A stretch of 64,000 bases of DNA, taken from positions 3,871,501-3,935,500 of the forward strand of contig BSDZ01000015.1 in assembly GCA_030268105.1 (NCBI GenBank). Reading direction: 5' to 3'. Below the pieces are notes generated by a model. The model was not told the origin of the DNA. It searched no databases and saw only the letters and a list, made by a program, of their open reading frames with translations. Source of the stretch: Volvox africanus. Its lineage: Eukaryota; Chlorophyta; Chlorophyceae; Chlamydomonadales; Volvocaceae. Positions 54,000 to 64,000 of this stretch are shown piece after piece (positions within the stretch are counted from its first letter, which is position 1; every line of letters begins with the position of its first letter). Both the position numbers and the translations under genes were made by a program.

Positions 54000-56900
54000 A
54001 GGAAGAGACGGAGCGGCGTATGACAGTTGAGCAAGTCGACGCAACTAACACATGCCCAAGAATCCGGATCTGGGGACGCTAGACGCAGTCCCATGGGACG
54101 TTCGTACATTAGGTTTGTGTTCCTCTCATGCCCATCCGGACGGCCCCTCGGTCGTTTAGGTGGTCGGCAGCAATGCGGGCCAAGCTGCTTTTGTCGCCGC
54201 AGACACGCCCGCCCTGTTCATACCGCCGGCGCCGGCGGCGGCAGAGGCAGTGGCATCAGCGGCGGGTCGGGTGGGTCGCAGCGGTCAGGACCAGGGTGCC
54301 GCCGCGGGGGCGGTCTCAGTGAGGCCCGGGGCACCGGCGAGGGAGCTGTGGGCAGTGGAGCTGTTTCAGAAACCGCCCAAGTACTGCACGGCGTGTCGGG
54401 GTGAGGTTGGGTGCTGGCTGAGAAAGTTGGAGACTCCATGGCGTTCAGTTTTACATCTGCGTCATTTCGCAACGGTGCTGTACGCCAGGCGGTCACGAGG
54501 CCTCCAAGGTCGGCAACCCCGAGTGGCAGCCGTACAGCCCTGCCGTACGGCTGGGCAATCTGCAGTTGCTTGATACAAAATTCCGGGTAAGTGGAGCCCA
54601 CCCCCCCGTCTGTGTTGAGATCTTCTGCGATGTGAGTGTGTGAGGTGTATCCGCGTTATACGACATGTTGTCATTCATAGAGATCTGGGGCCGCTCGGGA
54701 TAGCGATGAGGTACACTGTGTGTGGGGTGCGGGTCCCGACCTCCTCGGGGGTATCGTTCGTCCTCAGATTCCGCCCTCCCTCGCCCCCGCCCCCTCGATT
54801 TCAGAGAGCCATGCGAAAGGGCTCCTTGTGTTTTAAACTTAGCGAGTCGCTGTGGGAGCCCGTACAGTGGTCCGTACAACCCACCGTAATGCCGGACGAG
54901 CAGTTCCGTCAGCAGCTGGCCCTCGCTTTCGACGGTTGGTACGGCAGTCTGTGGGTACGGAAGTTAATGTATGTATATATAATGGGCGATCAGAAGACCC
55001 CCCCCCCCGACAATGAAAGTTTGATTGTGTTTGATGCATATGATACTGGTGGGGTTGTGGTACGAGAGCAGGGTACGGAAAATATGCAATCTTTCGCCCA
55101 ACCCTCCCCCCGCCATGTTTGTACCAAACCTCCACACCAACGTTTTAACGCCCACCAGACAGCCTGCCTGCCTGCTCTGGGGAAGGAGAGAGCCCAAGGT
55201 TTGGAAATTCAAATCCCCCTTTGCCTCAGGCGTGCGGGAGGGTCATGAGCCGTTCCGCTTCCTTGCCAGCCGCGCAGTGGAAGATCTCCTGGCCGCGGCA
55301 CCGACCCGTGGGTCACAGGTGGCAGCGGCAGCTCCGGAGCTTGTGGCGCCTCTCAAGCTGTGCCTCAACACCATGCAGCCGCAGCTCGTGGGTGGCTTGT
55401 TGCTTTTGCTCATTCGGTTAGTACCGCCAGGGGTCCTGCTGTGGGGCGGTGTGGGAGCAGGACTGTGCCATCAGGACGAGGGAGGTTGGGGTATGGATCT
55501 GCCAGGTGGACGTTGGAGGGACCGGGTGCTGAAGTCCAGAGCGTCACCCTGGAGGCCTTGTGTCAGGGCGGAACACATTGCCGTGCTCGCCTGGGGAAAG
55601 CCAGGGGGGGAGCCAGGGAGTGGCAACCCGATTGTTCCTCCATTATAAGGATTTCTGGCTGGCCTCACTGGGGCAGTCACCTAGGAGGCATATTCCCCAT
55701 TCTGCCAGGCTGCTTCGCTGCCACCCCGCCGTACCCGTCGCCCTGGCGCCGTACTGTCGCCACCTGCTGCCCGGTCTGGCTGTGTTTCGGAGCCATCGGC
55801 GACCCCTGAAGCTTCCCGCCCCCGTGTGCCTGCCGCCAACGGGCAGCTTCTCCGGTACGGCAGGGAGGAGGGCGGGAGGGGAAGGAAGCGGGATGCGCGG
55901 AGTCATCATAACCTGGGGCATAAGGCCCGTGTTGTGACGATCTCTTCGCTAAAAGGGTAAAGGCGGAGAGGTGCGGCCGAAGGCCAAGGATGCGTCAGAT
56001 CCCGATTTGCGTAGCAGCATAAGCACAGCATAGCATAGGACAGCGTAGCACAGCATGGCGCCATAAAGGAGTTCGCGACAGAAGATTCATGACTCATGAG
56101 CCACAAACCAAACGCACTTTGTGCCCAACTCATATGCCCCATCCCGCATCAGGTTCCGGGGCGCCCCATGGGTCGGCCAGCCGATCTTGCCGCGTGTGCA
56201 GGGCGCCGGTGTACCGGGAGTACGACAAGGCAGAAGCGCGGGAGGCGGAAGTGGCGACGCCCCTGGTGTGGGGGACGCCGCAGACGGCGGCGGCTGCGCA
56301 GGCGCGGCTGGGAAACAAGGCGGCGGCCTCGGCAGCGGTGCTAATGGAGCCGTCACTGGCGGCAGCCAAGCGCCTGCCAGGACGTATGTGTCAAAGGTAT
56401 GGCAATACGGTAGAGCAGTTCGAAATTGCCTCCGAAATCTGTCGGGGGACCCTGATCGCGGGTTGTATGCATGCGGTTAATTGTGAGGTGGAAGGCGGGG
56501 AGGGTGGAGCCTATTCATTGGTTCGGACAAAAGGAAAAGTGGTTTGGACGTACATGTGTGATGCATGTTTTGTAGCTCGCCTTTGAATCCAGATCACACT
56601 GTGTACGGCATCCAAAGGTACACGTTGGAGTCGCTGATTGAGGAGGTGCTGGGCCTTATGGCGGCGAGTGGCAGTGAGATAGCACGGCGGCTCGTTCGGA
56701 GCTACGTCCCGGGTTTCACCTACTACCCTCCCGAGGTGTGCGTCAAAGGATGTTCACTAGCGGTCTGTGTTGCTCCCAAGATGTTGACGGGGCTGGTGGG
56801 GAGGGAGGGGGTCGGAGGTGGCACAGAGCAGGGCGCAGTCACACAGATGTCTGGCAGATGTGTCCGTGCAAAGAACATGGCAGATGTTCTGCCCCCAGCT

Positions 56901-57633
56901 ACAGCTAATGCATCTGGCTCCCACATATCCGCATAACCTCATACCGCGGTACCACCCTTCGATTGTTTGTGGGTGCATAAAGGACCAACCGTCATGCCGT
57001 ACGGTGGAGGAGCTTATGGAATCGGGGGAAGAAGGGGAGCCCAGCAGACCTCAACGACCCCGTAGCGCCCCGAGGATATCCCGCAGGGCCCCAGTCGGGG
57101 CAGCTGAGGGAGGGCCGAAAAGGGCGGAGTTCGGTCGAAACCGTCGTCCGGGTACCGCTGGCGCCTGGTTAAAGAAAGCTGCGGCAGCTGGAGGATGGAA
57201 AGCAAGGCAACAACACAGCGATGGTGAGGACGGAGCTGGCGGGACGTCCTCCGTACTGTCCGATACTGACCTAGCGCGATGGGATGGAATAGAGTTCCGG
57301 GATGTGCCGTACAGCCTTGCGGTTGAGGAACAGCAACATGCCTTCGACCCGGTTGAGGTTGCCGGAGGCGGCGGTGGAGGCGGCGGGGGTCCAGGACTTC
57401 GGCCGGCAGCATTGCACATCTCGACGCCAGTGCCGGTGTTCGACAGCCCTCATGACCCCCTGTACGGCATGCTGATGTCATCAGACAAATTTTTGTACGG
57501 CCGCTCGGCGGTGGAGGGGCACGGATTCCGTGTGGCTTCTGCAAGGCCGCGCCGCGGTGGCAGTGGCGGTGGTGCGATGCGTGCCAGCGTCAACATGGAG
57601 TTGCCGTACAGGTCAGAGTGGGCGGGGCTATGA
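52247..57633 (+). CDS. PACRG-domain protein (one internal exon unresolved)
   Basis: PACRG proteins bind microtubules and the inner junction of ciliary doublets. Exons 52247-52423, 52509-52569, [gap], 53737-53851, 54160-54400, 54489-54586, 54805-54934, 55230-55416, 55709-55854, 56153-56383, 56593-56735, 56983-57633. From 53737 onward all phases agree; a short exon must lie between 52569 and 53737. The PACRG domain spans TKFRRAMRKGSLCFK, VQWSVQP, ALAFDG, then HEPFRFLASRAVEDLL, LKLCLNTMQPQLVGG, LAPYCRHLLPGLAVF and, after an Ala/Glu-rich insert, LESLIEEVLGLM and VRSYVPGFTYYP. The intron border at 54934/55230 restores FDG-VREGHEPFRF, the family's FDGLREx(3)PFRF pattern. It has a long Ala-rich N part and a 217-codon basic, Gly-rich C tail, so it is larger and more divergent than canonical PACRG (~250-300 aa). 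Confidence 0.8.
53956..53998. repeat. (GT)n microsatellite
   Basis: About 21 GT units in an intron of the PACRG-domain gene. Confidence 0.95.
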
Positions 57634-60234
57634 CAAAGCATTTGAAGGGGTACGGTGACGGATGCAATGATGCGCCCATACGGCTGATCTTGAGCAACAA
57701 AAGTTTGGGTTTGGGTTTGGGAACCAGCACGACGGCGCCATGTTGACTGGTGCACACCGTTCACCGGTATGCATATGTGGATGTGTACTAACACGCGGCC
57801 CCCTTTGATCCACTTTTGAATACTGATGAATCCATCACATTGGGGCGGAGGGTGGTGCGGCTCTGTGGGAAGCAAGGTGTGCAGGAATGTGGAGGTGAAT
57901 TTACGACTATCCGGTTTCAGGAAATGGATGTATGTGATGTCGTGCAAGGCCTTACGTACATGGACGTGTTACATGGTCTTGCTCCGCGCCGGAGAGAGAG
58001 GAAGGGATAAGATTGGCATGACTCCTTGCTGTGAGAGCGCATTGACGCAGTGCGCGTGTACGAGCGACGAAGCCTAATATCTGCACATAAACCCCCACTT
58101 GATGGTTGTACGAACAAACAATTCGTTCAGGGGGACTGAAGTGAAGTATCTCCGGCAATAGTGGATTCGTCTCCACGTTTGGGTTAAAGCGAGTAAGGAA
58201 TCCTGCAGCCTGATGATGATTAGGGCACCGGCCAACACGACGTACCACGACTACAGAAAACATCATACAAGAAGCTGGCGCACTTCACCACACACCCACT
58301 GATGGTGATCGTGAAAATTGCATATGGATACCCTTGGTACAGCTGCAGCTGCAAAGAGCTCAATTAACTGGTTTGCCGCTTGGTTGCCACCAGTCAGACT
58401 GTGTACACATGCAGACTGGAAAGCAATGAAAGGGCGCTTGGGCTGTAGAAGCGATTCCAATACACCGTCGGGGGGGTCAGCACTGGCGAACGAAACACAT
58501 GCCATGGAGACAGGAGGGAGCACAGGAAAGAAAAGGAAAGCATTACTTCATGTTTAGGTCTCCTGAGCTTCCCTTGTGCATGGGTGTCCATAATCATTGG
58601 CCACATCAACTCACCGTTGTCCGCACGTAGGTGCACATGCTACTGAAGGCCCTGCTGGTGTGGGCTCTGTCGTTCTTCTACATATTATGTGTGTTTGGGC
58701 GGTTCTGGGATGGGGGTGGGCGGGGGCGGGCACACGGGGCAATAATAGTCGTCATGATAGGAAAGGGTCGATGAAGGGGCTGTGCCACGGGGCCCCCTGC
58801 AGCGCAGCTCCACTTGCAAAGTCCTCTGCTCCCTCCACATGGGTGGAGGCCTGGTGGAGCCACACGAAGGTATCCGGAGCACTGTAAATGCACTTGCAAA
58901 CTTGCACAGGCAGCGAGGACAATGGCATGTAAGGCAAGGGAAGCACACTGATGTCGGATGTCAAGAGGAGCGTTAGGATGGGACACGCCAACCTAGGCGT
59001 GTGATGATACACCCCTCTTCTCCCTACTCACCAAGCCCCCCCACGCCAAACACCACGAACTCCTATTTATACTACACACATAGCGCCCCCAATAACCTCA
59101 AGTCCTACTCCCCCCGTGGCAGCCATTCACCAGCCCACCCCTCCACCAAATGCCAGTCGCCGGGTCCATAAAGTTGTGCCCTGTTGGCACAATCGCGCAT
59201 CTTATGCTGTGCGTTGAGTCCCTAGATGTGGCGAATCATGCACCGAATCTGTAACAGGGCGAATGGCGCCGAAGCGCCAGAAAGAGTGAAACTGACTTGT
59301 CGTAATTTGGCTTTTATGACAATAACTTAATTGCGTAATAACAGATTAATTATCATAGATCTAATGCATAGAACTTGGTTGAGTTGCATGTAACCACTTA
59401 CATGCGAGCATTCGTACAACGGTGTCAGTTGTAGAATGCGCGCCAGTTTTGAACAGACGTAAGGCCCCTTTACGAGCCAGGCAGCGCTATTTAAGGCGCC
59501 CAGATACTTGAGACAGACACTTCCAATTACACTTCCTCTTCACTTGTAAGTAACTCACAACAATGTAAACTACGAGCAGTCACCTTGCACTACGTGCCCC
59601 ACGGCACCATGACTCGGAGGTCGCCATTATAGCTATCCCTAACAGCTAGGCGCTCCCTCTGTTACACTGGATCGAGACCTTGAAGATCCAAGACCTTTTT
59701 GTTCGAGCTCGTATTATGCCATGCGTCGACTCCTAGCTAAGCTGTATGCTGAATACAGCTGTGCTGCGGTATTGCGGTATCAATTTAACACCTTGCTATC
59801 TCACATTATGTCTGTATATATGTGTGTGTCTCATTTTGAAAATGAGGATAACAGCCATCCAGCCATATGCCGCAGGGACAAGCGCGACATCAATGTGTGT
59901 GGGTGGGGGGCTGGGGGATGGAACTCGGTGGAGGAAGAGGTCGTTGCTGGGACTGAACGCTATTTCTGTTCAAAATGGTGGTTGCAAGGGTTGTGGGAAT
60001 GTGCTTGGTTAGGGAGTCACTGGCTTCAGGCAGTTTGGATCTTCTTTCATGGTGAAGCGGTCTCTCGTATGCAGCTTTGCTGGGGGTTCAACAGCGTTTG
60101 GCTATATATTTGGTTACGGAGAAGGGCCGAAGTGTGGGATGGAGAATAGGTGAGGTGAGGGGAGGTGAAGGGAGGTGCGGTGAGGGGAGGGGAGTACTCA
60201 TACTGGGCGAACGTGAAGAATCTCTTGCTCTGTC
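57634..60234. other. Gene-poor region
   Basis: No gene I can support. Open frames at 58263-58523 (minus), 58318-58557 (plus) and 59721-60149 (plus) lack domains. A short hydrophobic reading, LLKALLVWALSFFYILCVF, follows an acceptor-like CACGTAG near 58630 but no exon can be joined to it. TATTTAAG near 59489 is TATA-like. Confidence 0.45.
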
Positions 60235-60780
60235 TTGTTTCGTAATCAGTCACTGGGAAATGCTCTGATGGCTGCTGGGGAAGCAACCCAGAGGGGTTCA
60301 TATACCAAGAGCGGTACAGTGCATCAGCAGTGCCTCATGACCATTCAGGAAACACATCGCCCAACCCAAATGGTGTGTGAGTGTCCTGATCCGTCTGTCT
60401 ACATCCGTCCGCCTCCCTGGACGCAGCTGATCAAGGGTGTCATGAGGCAGGTGTTGAGAGGGCTGAGGCGTTTACAGAGGCTGGGCATTGTGCACTGAGA
60501 CATCAAGCTGGAGACCCACTGTGGACGGCAAGGTGCATGTGTCAGGGGTTTGGATGGCGACACATGGCAAGGCCTAGGGGTTTGAGGGCTGCCTGGCAGC
60601 GCTTGGTCGATGTGTCTATATCTTTGATATTGGGGCCAGGTAAGACGCAGGTTGTGAAAGCGGAGCAGGAGAGCGGCAGTCTGTCCTGAGTGTCAGCAAC
60701 AGGGTACCGTACTTTCGGTTTCCTCACTACTTGGGTGAGGTTGTTGCCACGGCAACCACGCTGCCTGCAGTCCTTGTTGC
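60235..60780 (+). pseudogene. Protein kinase fragment, broken
   Basis: The frame at 60400-60515 reads as kinase subdomains VIa-VIb: VMRQVLRGLRRLQRLGIVH, a TGA where the HRD arginine should be, then DIKLE. Immediately after, another frame gives TVDGKV, as in the strand after DIKPEN. So the fragment has a nonsense change in the catalytic loop and a frameshift. No glycine loop or DFG was found. The kinase family cannot be named. Confidence 0.55.
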
Positions 60781-60954
60781 AGCAAGAGGTACTACCCTAC
60801 CATTAATGTCGAAAGGGCGGACATCCTGAGTGGTAAGTACAATCCAGATACCAGTACTGCAACAAGTGCTTGAATGTATGGAAAACATGATGGCTACTAG
60901 CCTGACGGACTTGGTACTTCACAAGTCATGCTTGAGTTCATCAGATACACTTTG

Positions 60955-61420
60955 CTGGAGGCCGTGAACGAATACTAGCACCACAGAGACGAGAGGGCAG
61001 GAGGTGGAAAAGGGGCCGGAGGAGGAGGCGCAGGCACAGAGCGGCGGAGGCACTAGAGGTGCTGGAACAGAGGCGTGAAGGCGCCGCAGGCTGAGGCGCT
61101 CTGGAACAGGGGCAAAGAGGCGCTGACGGCGGCGGTGCTGGAGGGGGAGGCACTATAATAGAGGTGCTAGTGGCGGAGAATGCTCCGGTAGTGGAAGCGC
61201 AGAAGCACAGGCCTTGATAAGGTGCTGGGGGCAGAGGCACACTAGAAACGTAAGAGGCCCTGGTAGTGGAAGCGGAGGAGGCCTTGAAAAAGAGACCCTA
61301 GAAGAGGCCTTGAAGAGGTGCTGTGTGGTGGAAGCAGAGGTCCTATAGAGGTGGACGCGTGGGAGGCACTAATAGAGGCGCTGCAGCAGAAACCGGGACA
61401 CAGATCACCAGGACTATAGA
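60955..61420. repeat. GAGGCGCT/GAGGCACT-type degenerate minisatellite
   Basis: Purine-rich sequence in which GAGGCRCTnnnnG and GAGGCCTTGAA motifs recur every 12-30 bp. It is too diverged to give one period. Confidence 0.6.
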
Positions 61421-61457
61421 AACTACTAAAGAGGCCCCAAGGCCCCAGGGCCCCAAC

Positions 61458-61926
61458 TGTTGTGCCACGGTTTGATCGCCACCCATGCAGAAGTAGACCC
61501 GAGTCTACCGAAGTATGAGCAAATGTGACACGAGCATGCTAGTGTGATATATCCGCGTATATCTAGCTAGATTAGCATCCCGCACCGTTACTTGTGACAT
61601 CACGCTGTCTGTCAAATATGTTTGACTCGGGGTCAACACCGATGCACGACACCATTATGGCATAATCCGTCAAGTAATAATATTTGATATATTATTACAT
61701 CATTCGTATCATGGATCAGGCGTGCATGTGGGAATGTGATGATTGCGATGGTTAGTCGGCAACCGAATATTGATATTCGGACCTTTGCACCTTGCATACG
61801 TTGCATCCATTTATCTCATGAAGTACGCGATAATCAGGAGAGTGCTCTGATAGTACTCACACTTGGTATTGGGATCCAGTGTGACTTGTACTGCACATCA
61901 GCATGGCGAGCATGATAGGTGCGAGC
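61458..61926 (+). mobile_element. LTR copy R1
   Basis: 469 bp starting TGTTGTGCCACGGTTTGATC, homologous over its length to R2 at roughly 75-80% by eye. Its end (..GATAGGTGCGAGC) lacks the last few bases seen in R2 and abuts the first base of R2. Confidence 0.75.
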
Positions 61927-62379
61927 TGTTGTACGCCGGTTCGATCACCGCTTATGTCAAAATAGGCTTGCTTTCATCTAAGCATGGCTGGACGTGTCAT
62001 TAGCATTCGAATATATTTAGCTAATGTAGCACGCTGCATTATCATTCACGACATCACGCTGTCAGTCAACATGTTTGACTCAAGGCTGATATCAATGTGC
62101 GAATATTGGCATAACATATCACGTAATAATATTTCAAATATTATTACCTCGTTCGTATGATGAACCACATGCGTATGCGGAAACACAACGATCACGATGG
62201 TTGGGTGGGCAACCAAATATCGATATTCGGACCTTTGCACATTGCATACGTTGCATCCATGAATGTCACGAATTACGCGACATTTATGACAGTGCTATAA
62301 TAGTACTCACACTTGAGATCGGAATCCAGTGAGACTTGTACTGCACATCGATGTCACGAACGTGATAGGTGCGAGGACA
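61927..62379 (+). mobile_element. LTR copy R2
   Basis: 453 bp from TGTTGTACGCCGG to GCGAGGACA; TGT..ACA ends are the usual inverted LTR termini. It is followed by an internal region, so it can be the 5' LTR of the element ending in R3. It contains the 23-nt AT palindrome at 62124-62146. Confidence 0.75.
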
Positions 62380-63660
62380 GCCGCCTTGAGACCAAAGTTG
62401 GCTCGAAGCTACTTTGGATTAAGTACCCACGTGCTTAACTCAATCTGATTCCCATACATACGCTTTACTTATTTATTATCGGCCTGAGCTATTCTGGCAT
62501 ACCATTTCCAGCCGTATGATGAACGCTTCCCGCGGGATCTGACGGCAGACTTCTATTCTGTAATCAAAGATCATTGTAAGTTGAATCTTTCCTTGTTGAT
62601 AAGTCTTCCGCTGTCACGTTGCTCACACTGAAGCGTCTTGCTGTTCATAAGCATGATGCACATGTAACTAACACTCAGACGCGCAGATTCAGTGCATGAT
62701 CGAAGAAGGAAGGATACAACAAATTTGGTAGTGAGACGGTTCAATTCATGGCTGTCTCATTGTCCCTCATCGGAAGTAGGTTCTCACGATGGCGAGCAAC
62801 GATGACAATCGCCGCAGCCCTTTAGACACCTTCGCCGAGGATCTTGGTCGTGCCGTTCTGGACGCCCCTGCTTCCGGTTTGTAACTATAGCTGCTCGTTT
62901 ACGGTTAGTTGCTGCGTTTTTGTTGTGAATCTGCACCGTGAGTCGCAGGTGAACGTACGCCAACATTAAACGCGGTGCTGGCTGGACAGTACCTAGATCC
63001 CGAATAAATCATCGCATTTCTTATCAGCCTACTCGGGAGTACTGTCGGTACGTGAGTTGTTGGAGAATCCTTTCTGTGCTAGTTCACTAGCGAGTTTTCT
63101 AGCAAATCCCTGCCCGAAAGCATAAGTTCGTGCCCCATGTCAGGTCGCAAAGATAGCTCTTACTTAGGCACGGCAAGCCAACCTGATGTAGGCCTCACCG
63201 CTAGAACAGTTTTCGCTGACCCTGATACCGTTGGAACTCGTATTGCACAAGATCCCATTGTCCTTCAGACCCCTTCGCACTTGATTGTACCACTGTCGGC
63301 AGTGGCTACAACAAGTGAGGGAGCTGGAGCGCAATGGGCTCCGGTAACGCCTGCGGTTCAAGAACCCATCGGTATACCGGAGGCAATGAAGTTGTCCATC
63401 CCCATGCCCAAGTTAAATATTTCCGTTGACGAGAAAGTGAAGATTACAGGACATAGCGTCGCGGATAGGACGCGAGCCTACGTTCGTGATGCTAAGCAAT
63501 ATTTGCAAGCGTGGCGGGGGATGTGACTCTATCAAATGCCTTTTTGTTGGAAACACTCTTGAGGGTGTCATGAAAGATTGGTTTGATGAGCTGGTCGACG
63601 CTCTCCTCGCTCGCTTTGCTACTGAGGTACTGCTCACACAGTAACTAGGCTCGTAAGACG
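62380..63660 (+). mobile_element. Internal region of a shortened LTR retrotransposon
   Basis: 1.28 kb between R2 and R3, far too short for gag-pol. About 750 bp of leader has no open frame and is followed by a broken gag-like frame that ends just before R3. No protease, reverse transcriptase or integrase sequence is visible. The element is therefore non-autonomous or internally deleted. Confidence 0.65.
63137..63644 (+). pseudogene. gag-like frame, broken
   Basis: An ATG at 63137 opens 129 codons ending in TGA at 63524-63526. A second frame continues at once with MKDWFDELVDALLARF, which has the Trp and ARF spacing of retrotransposon gag cores, and stops at 63642. A one-base shift plus early stop makes it non-coding as it stands. 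Confidence 0.5.
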
Positions 63661-63910
63661 TGTTGTACGCCGGTTCGATCACTGTTTTTGCCAAAGTATA
63701 CTGCAATCCATTCGAACATCACTGACCATGATATAACCATATTAGCATGATATATTCAAGTATATCTAGCTAATCAGGCACGTCGCATTATCATCCACAA
63801 CATCGCGCTGTCGGTCAACATGTTTGACTCGAGGCTGATATCGATGTGCGATCTATCTATTGGCATAATATATGACATAATAATATTTTAAATATTATTA
63901 CCTCATCCAT
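63661..63910 (+). mobile_element. LTR copy R3, truncated
   Basis: Starts TGTTGTACGCCGGTTCGATC exactly like R2 and follows it for 250 bp. At 63911, inside ATTATTACCTCATCCA, the match stops and telomere-like repeats begin. Confidence 0.75.
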
Positions 63911-63978
63911 TAGGGTTTTAGGGGTAAGGGTTTAGGTAAGGGTTTTTAGGGTTTAAGGGTTAAGGGTTTTAGGGTTTG
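63911..63978 (+). repeat. Degenerate telomere-like repeat (TTTAGGG/TTTTAGGG type)
   Basis: 68 bp of variants of TTTAGGG, TTTTAGGG, TAAGGG and TTTAAGGG with the G-rich strand running left to right, as at a right-hand chromosome end. Unique-looking sequence (GTCCGTGACCCAGC) follows, so it is interstitial within this window. Confidence 0.85.
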
Positions 63979-64000
63979 TCCGTGACCCAGCACTTGGCAT

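Noticed and set aside
59721..60149. 142-codon plus-strand frame with many Trp residues
   Set aside because: Composition is odd, no family is recognised and no splice context or homologue can be argued.
61458..63910. CRISPR or satellite array
   Set aside because: Only three long homologous copies, unevenly spaced, with TGT..ACA ends; LTRs explain them.

Overview
The window looks like nuclear DNA of a volvocine green alga (Volvox-like). The genes are rich in introns with ordinary GT..AG borders and are split into many short exons. They include plant-type plastid enzymes (IspD, a RibF-type FAD synthetase) next to conserved eukaryotic nuclear genes (PRP4 kinase, ESS2, a PACRG-domain protein). 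Intergenic DNA is much less GC-rich than the exons, and short tRNA-derived repeats, LTR relics and TTTAGGG/TTTTAGGG-like telomeric repeats are present. The species is inferred, not proven.

Layout. 26-13338 (minus): the first ~1,500 residues of a very long protein of tandem modules, each a WW-like beta motif, a short helix and two pairs of EF-hands; it runs off the left edge. 14595-18402 (minus): plastid-type FAD synthetase in five exons. ~19416-21685 (plus): a four-helix Tim17/22/23 (PRAT) family membrane protein with an intron filled by a 667-bp CTCCCT array. 22879-23862 (plus): intronless IspD of the MEP pathway. 23863-27166: gene-poor, with a possible retroelement protease relic. 27167-34709 (minus): PRP4 kinase, 13 exons, 1,065 residues. 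34710-39089: gene-poor. 39090-46853 (plus): HET-like domain plus about 12 ankyrin repeats, most on their own 99-bp exon, with a predicted acylated N terminus. 48874-51464 (minus): ESS2 (DGCR14) splicing factor, 676 residues. 52247-57633 (plus): PACRG-domain protein. 57634-64000: gene-poor and repeat-rich, with a broken kinase fragment, a GAGGCGCT-type minisatellite, three copies of an LTR, a gag-like relic and degenerate telomere repeats that cut the last LTR.

For PRP4K, FAD synthetase, ESS2 and the HET-ankyrin gene I worked out exon joins base by base; the summed lengths are divisible by three and the joins restore family motifs. The EF-hand gene has two unsettled joins, the PACRG-domain gene lacks one exon in my model, and the PRAT gene lacks its first exon. 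No operon logic applies. IspD and FAD synthetase both point to plastid metabolism, PRP4K and ESS2 both act on the spliceosome, and the PACRG-domain protein and perhaps the EF-hand giant would fit cilia or calcium signalling (inference). The strongest oddities are the modular EF-hand giant with patchwork near-identity of its first two modules, the HET-ankyrin receptor-like protein, two giant pyrimidine arrays placed just upstream of 3' splice sites in unrelated genes on opposite strands, and an LTR interrupted by telomeric repeats.
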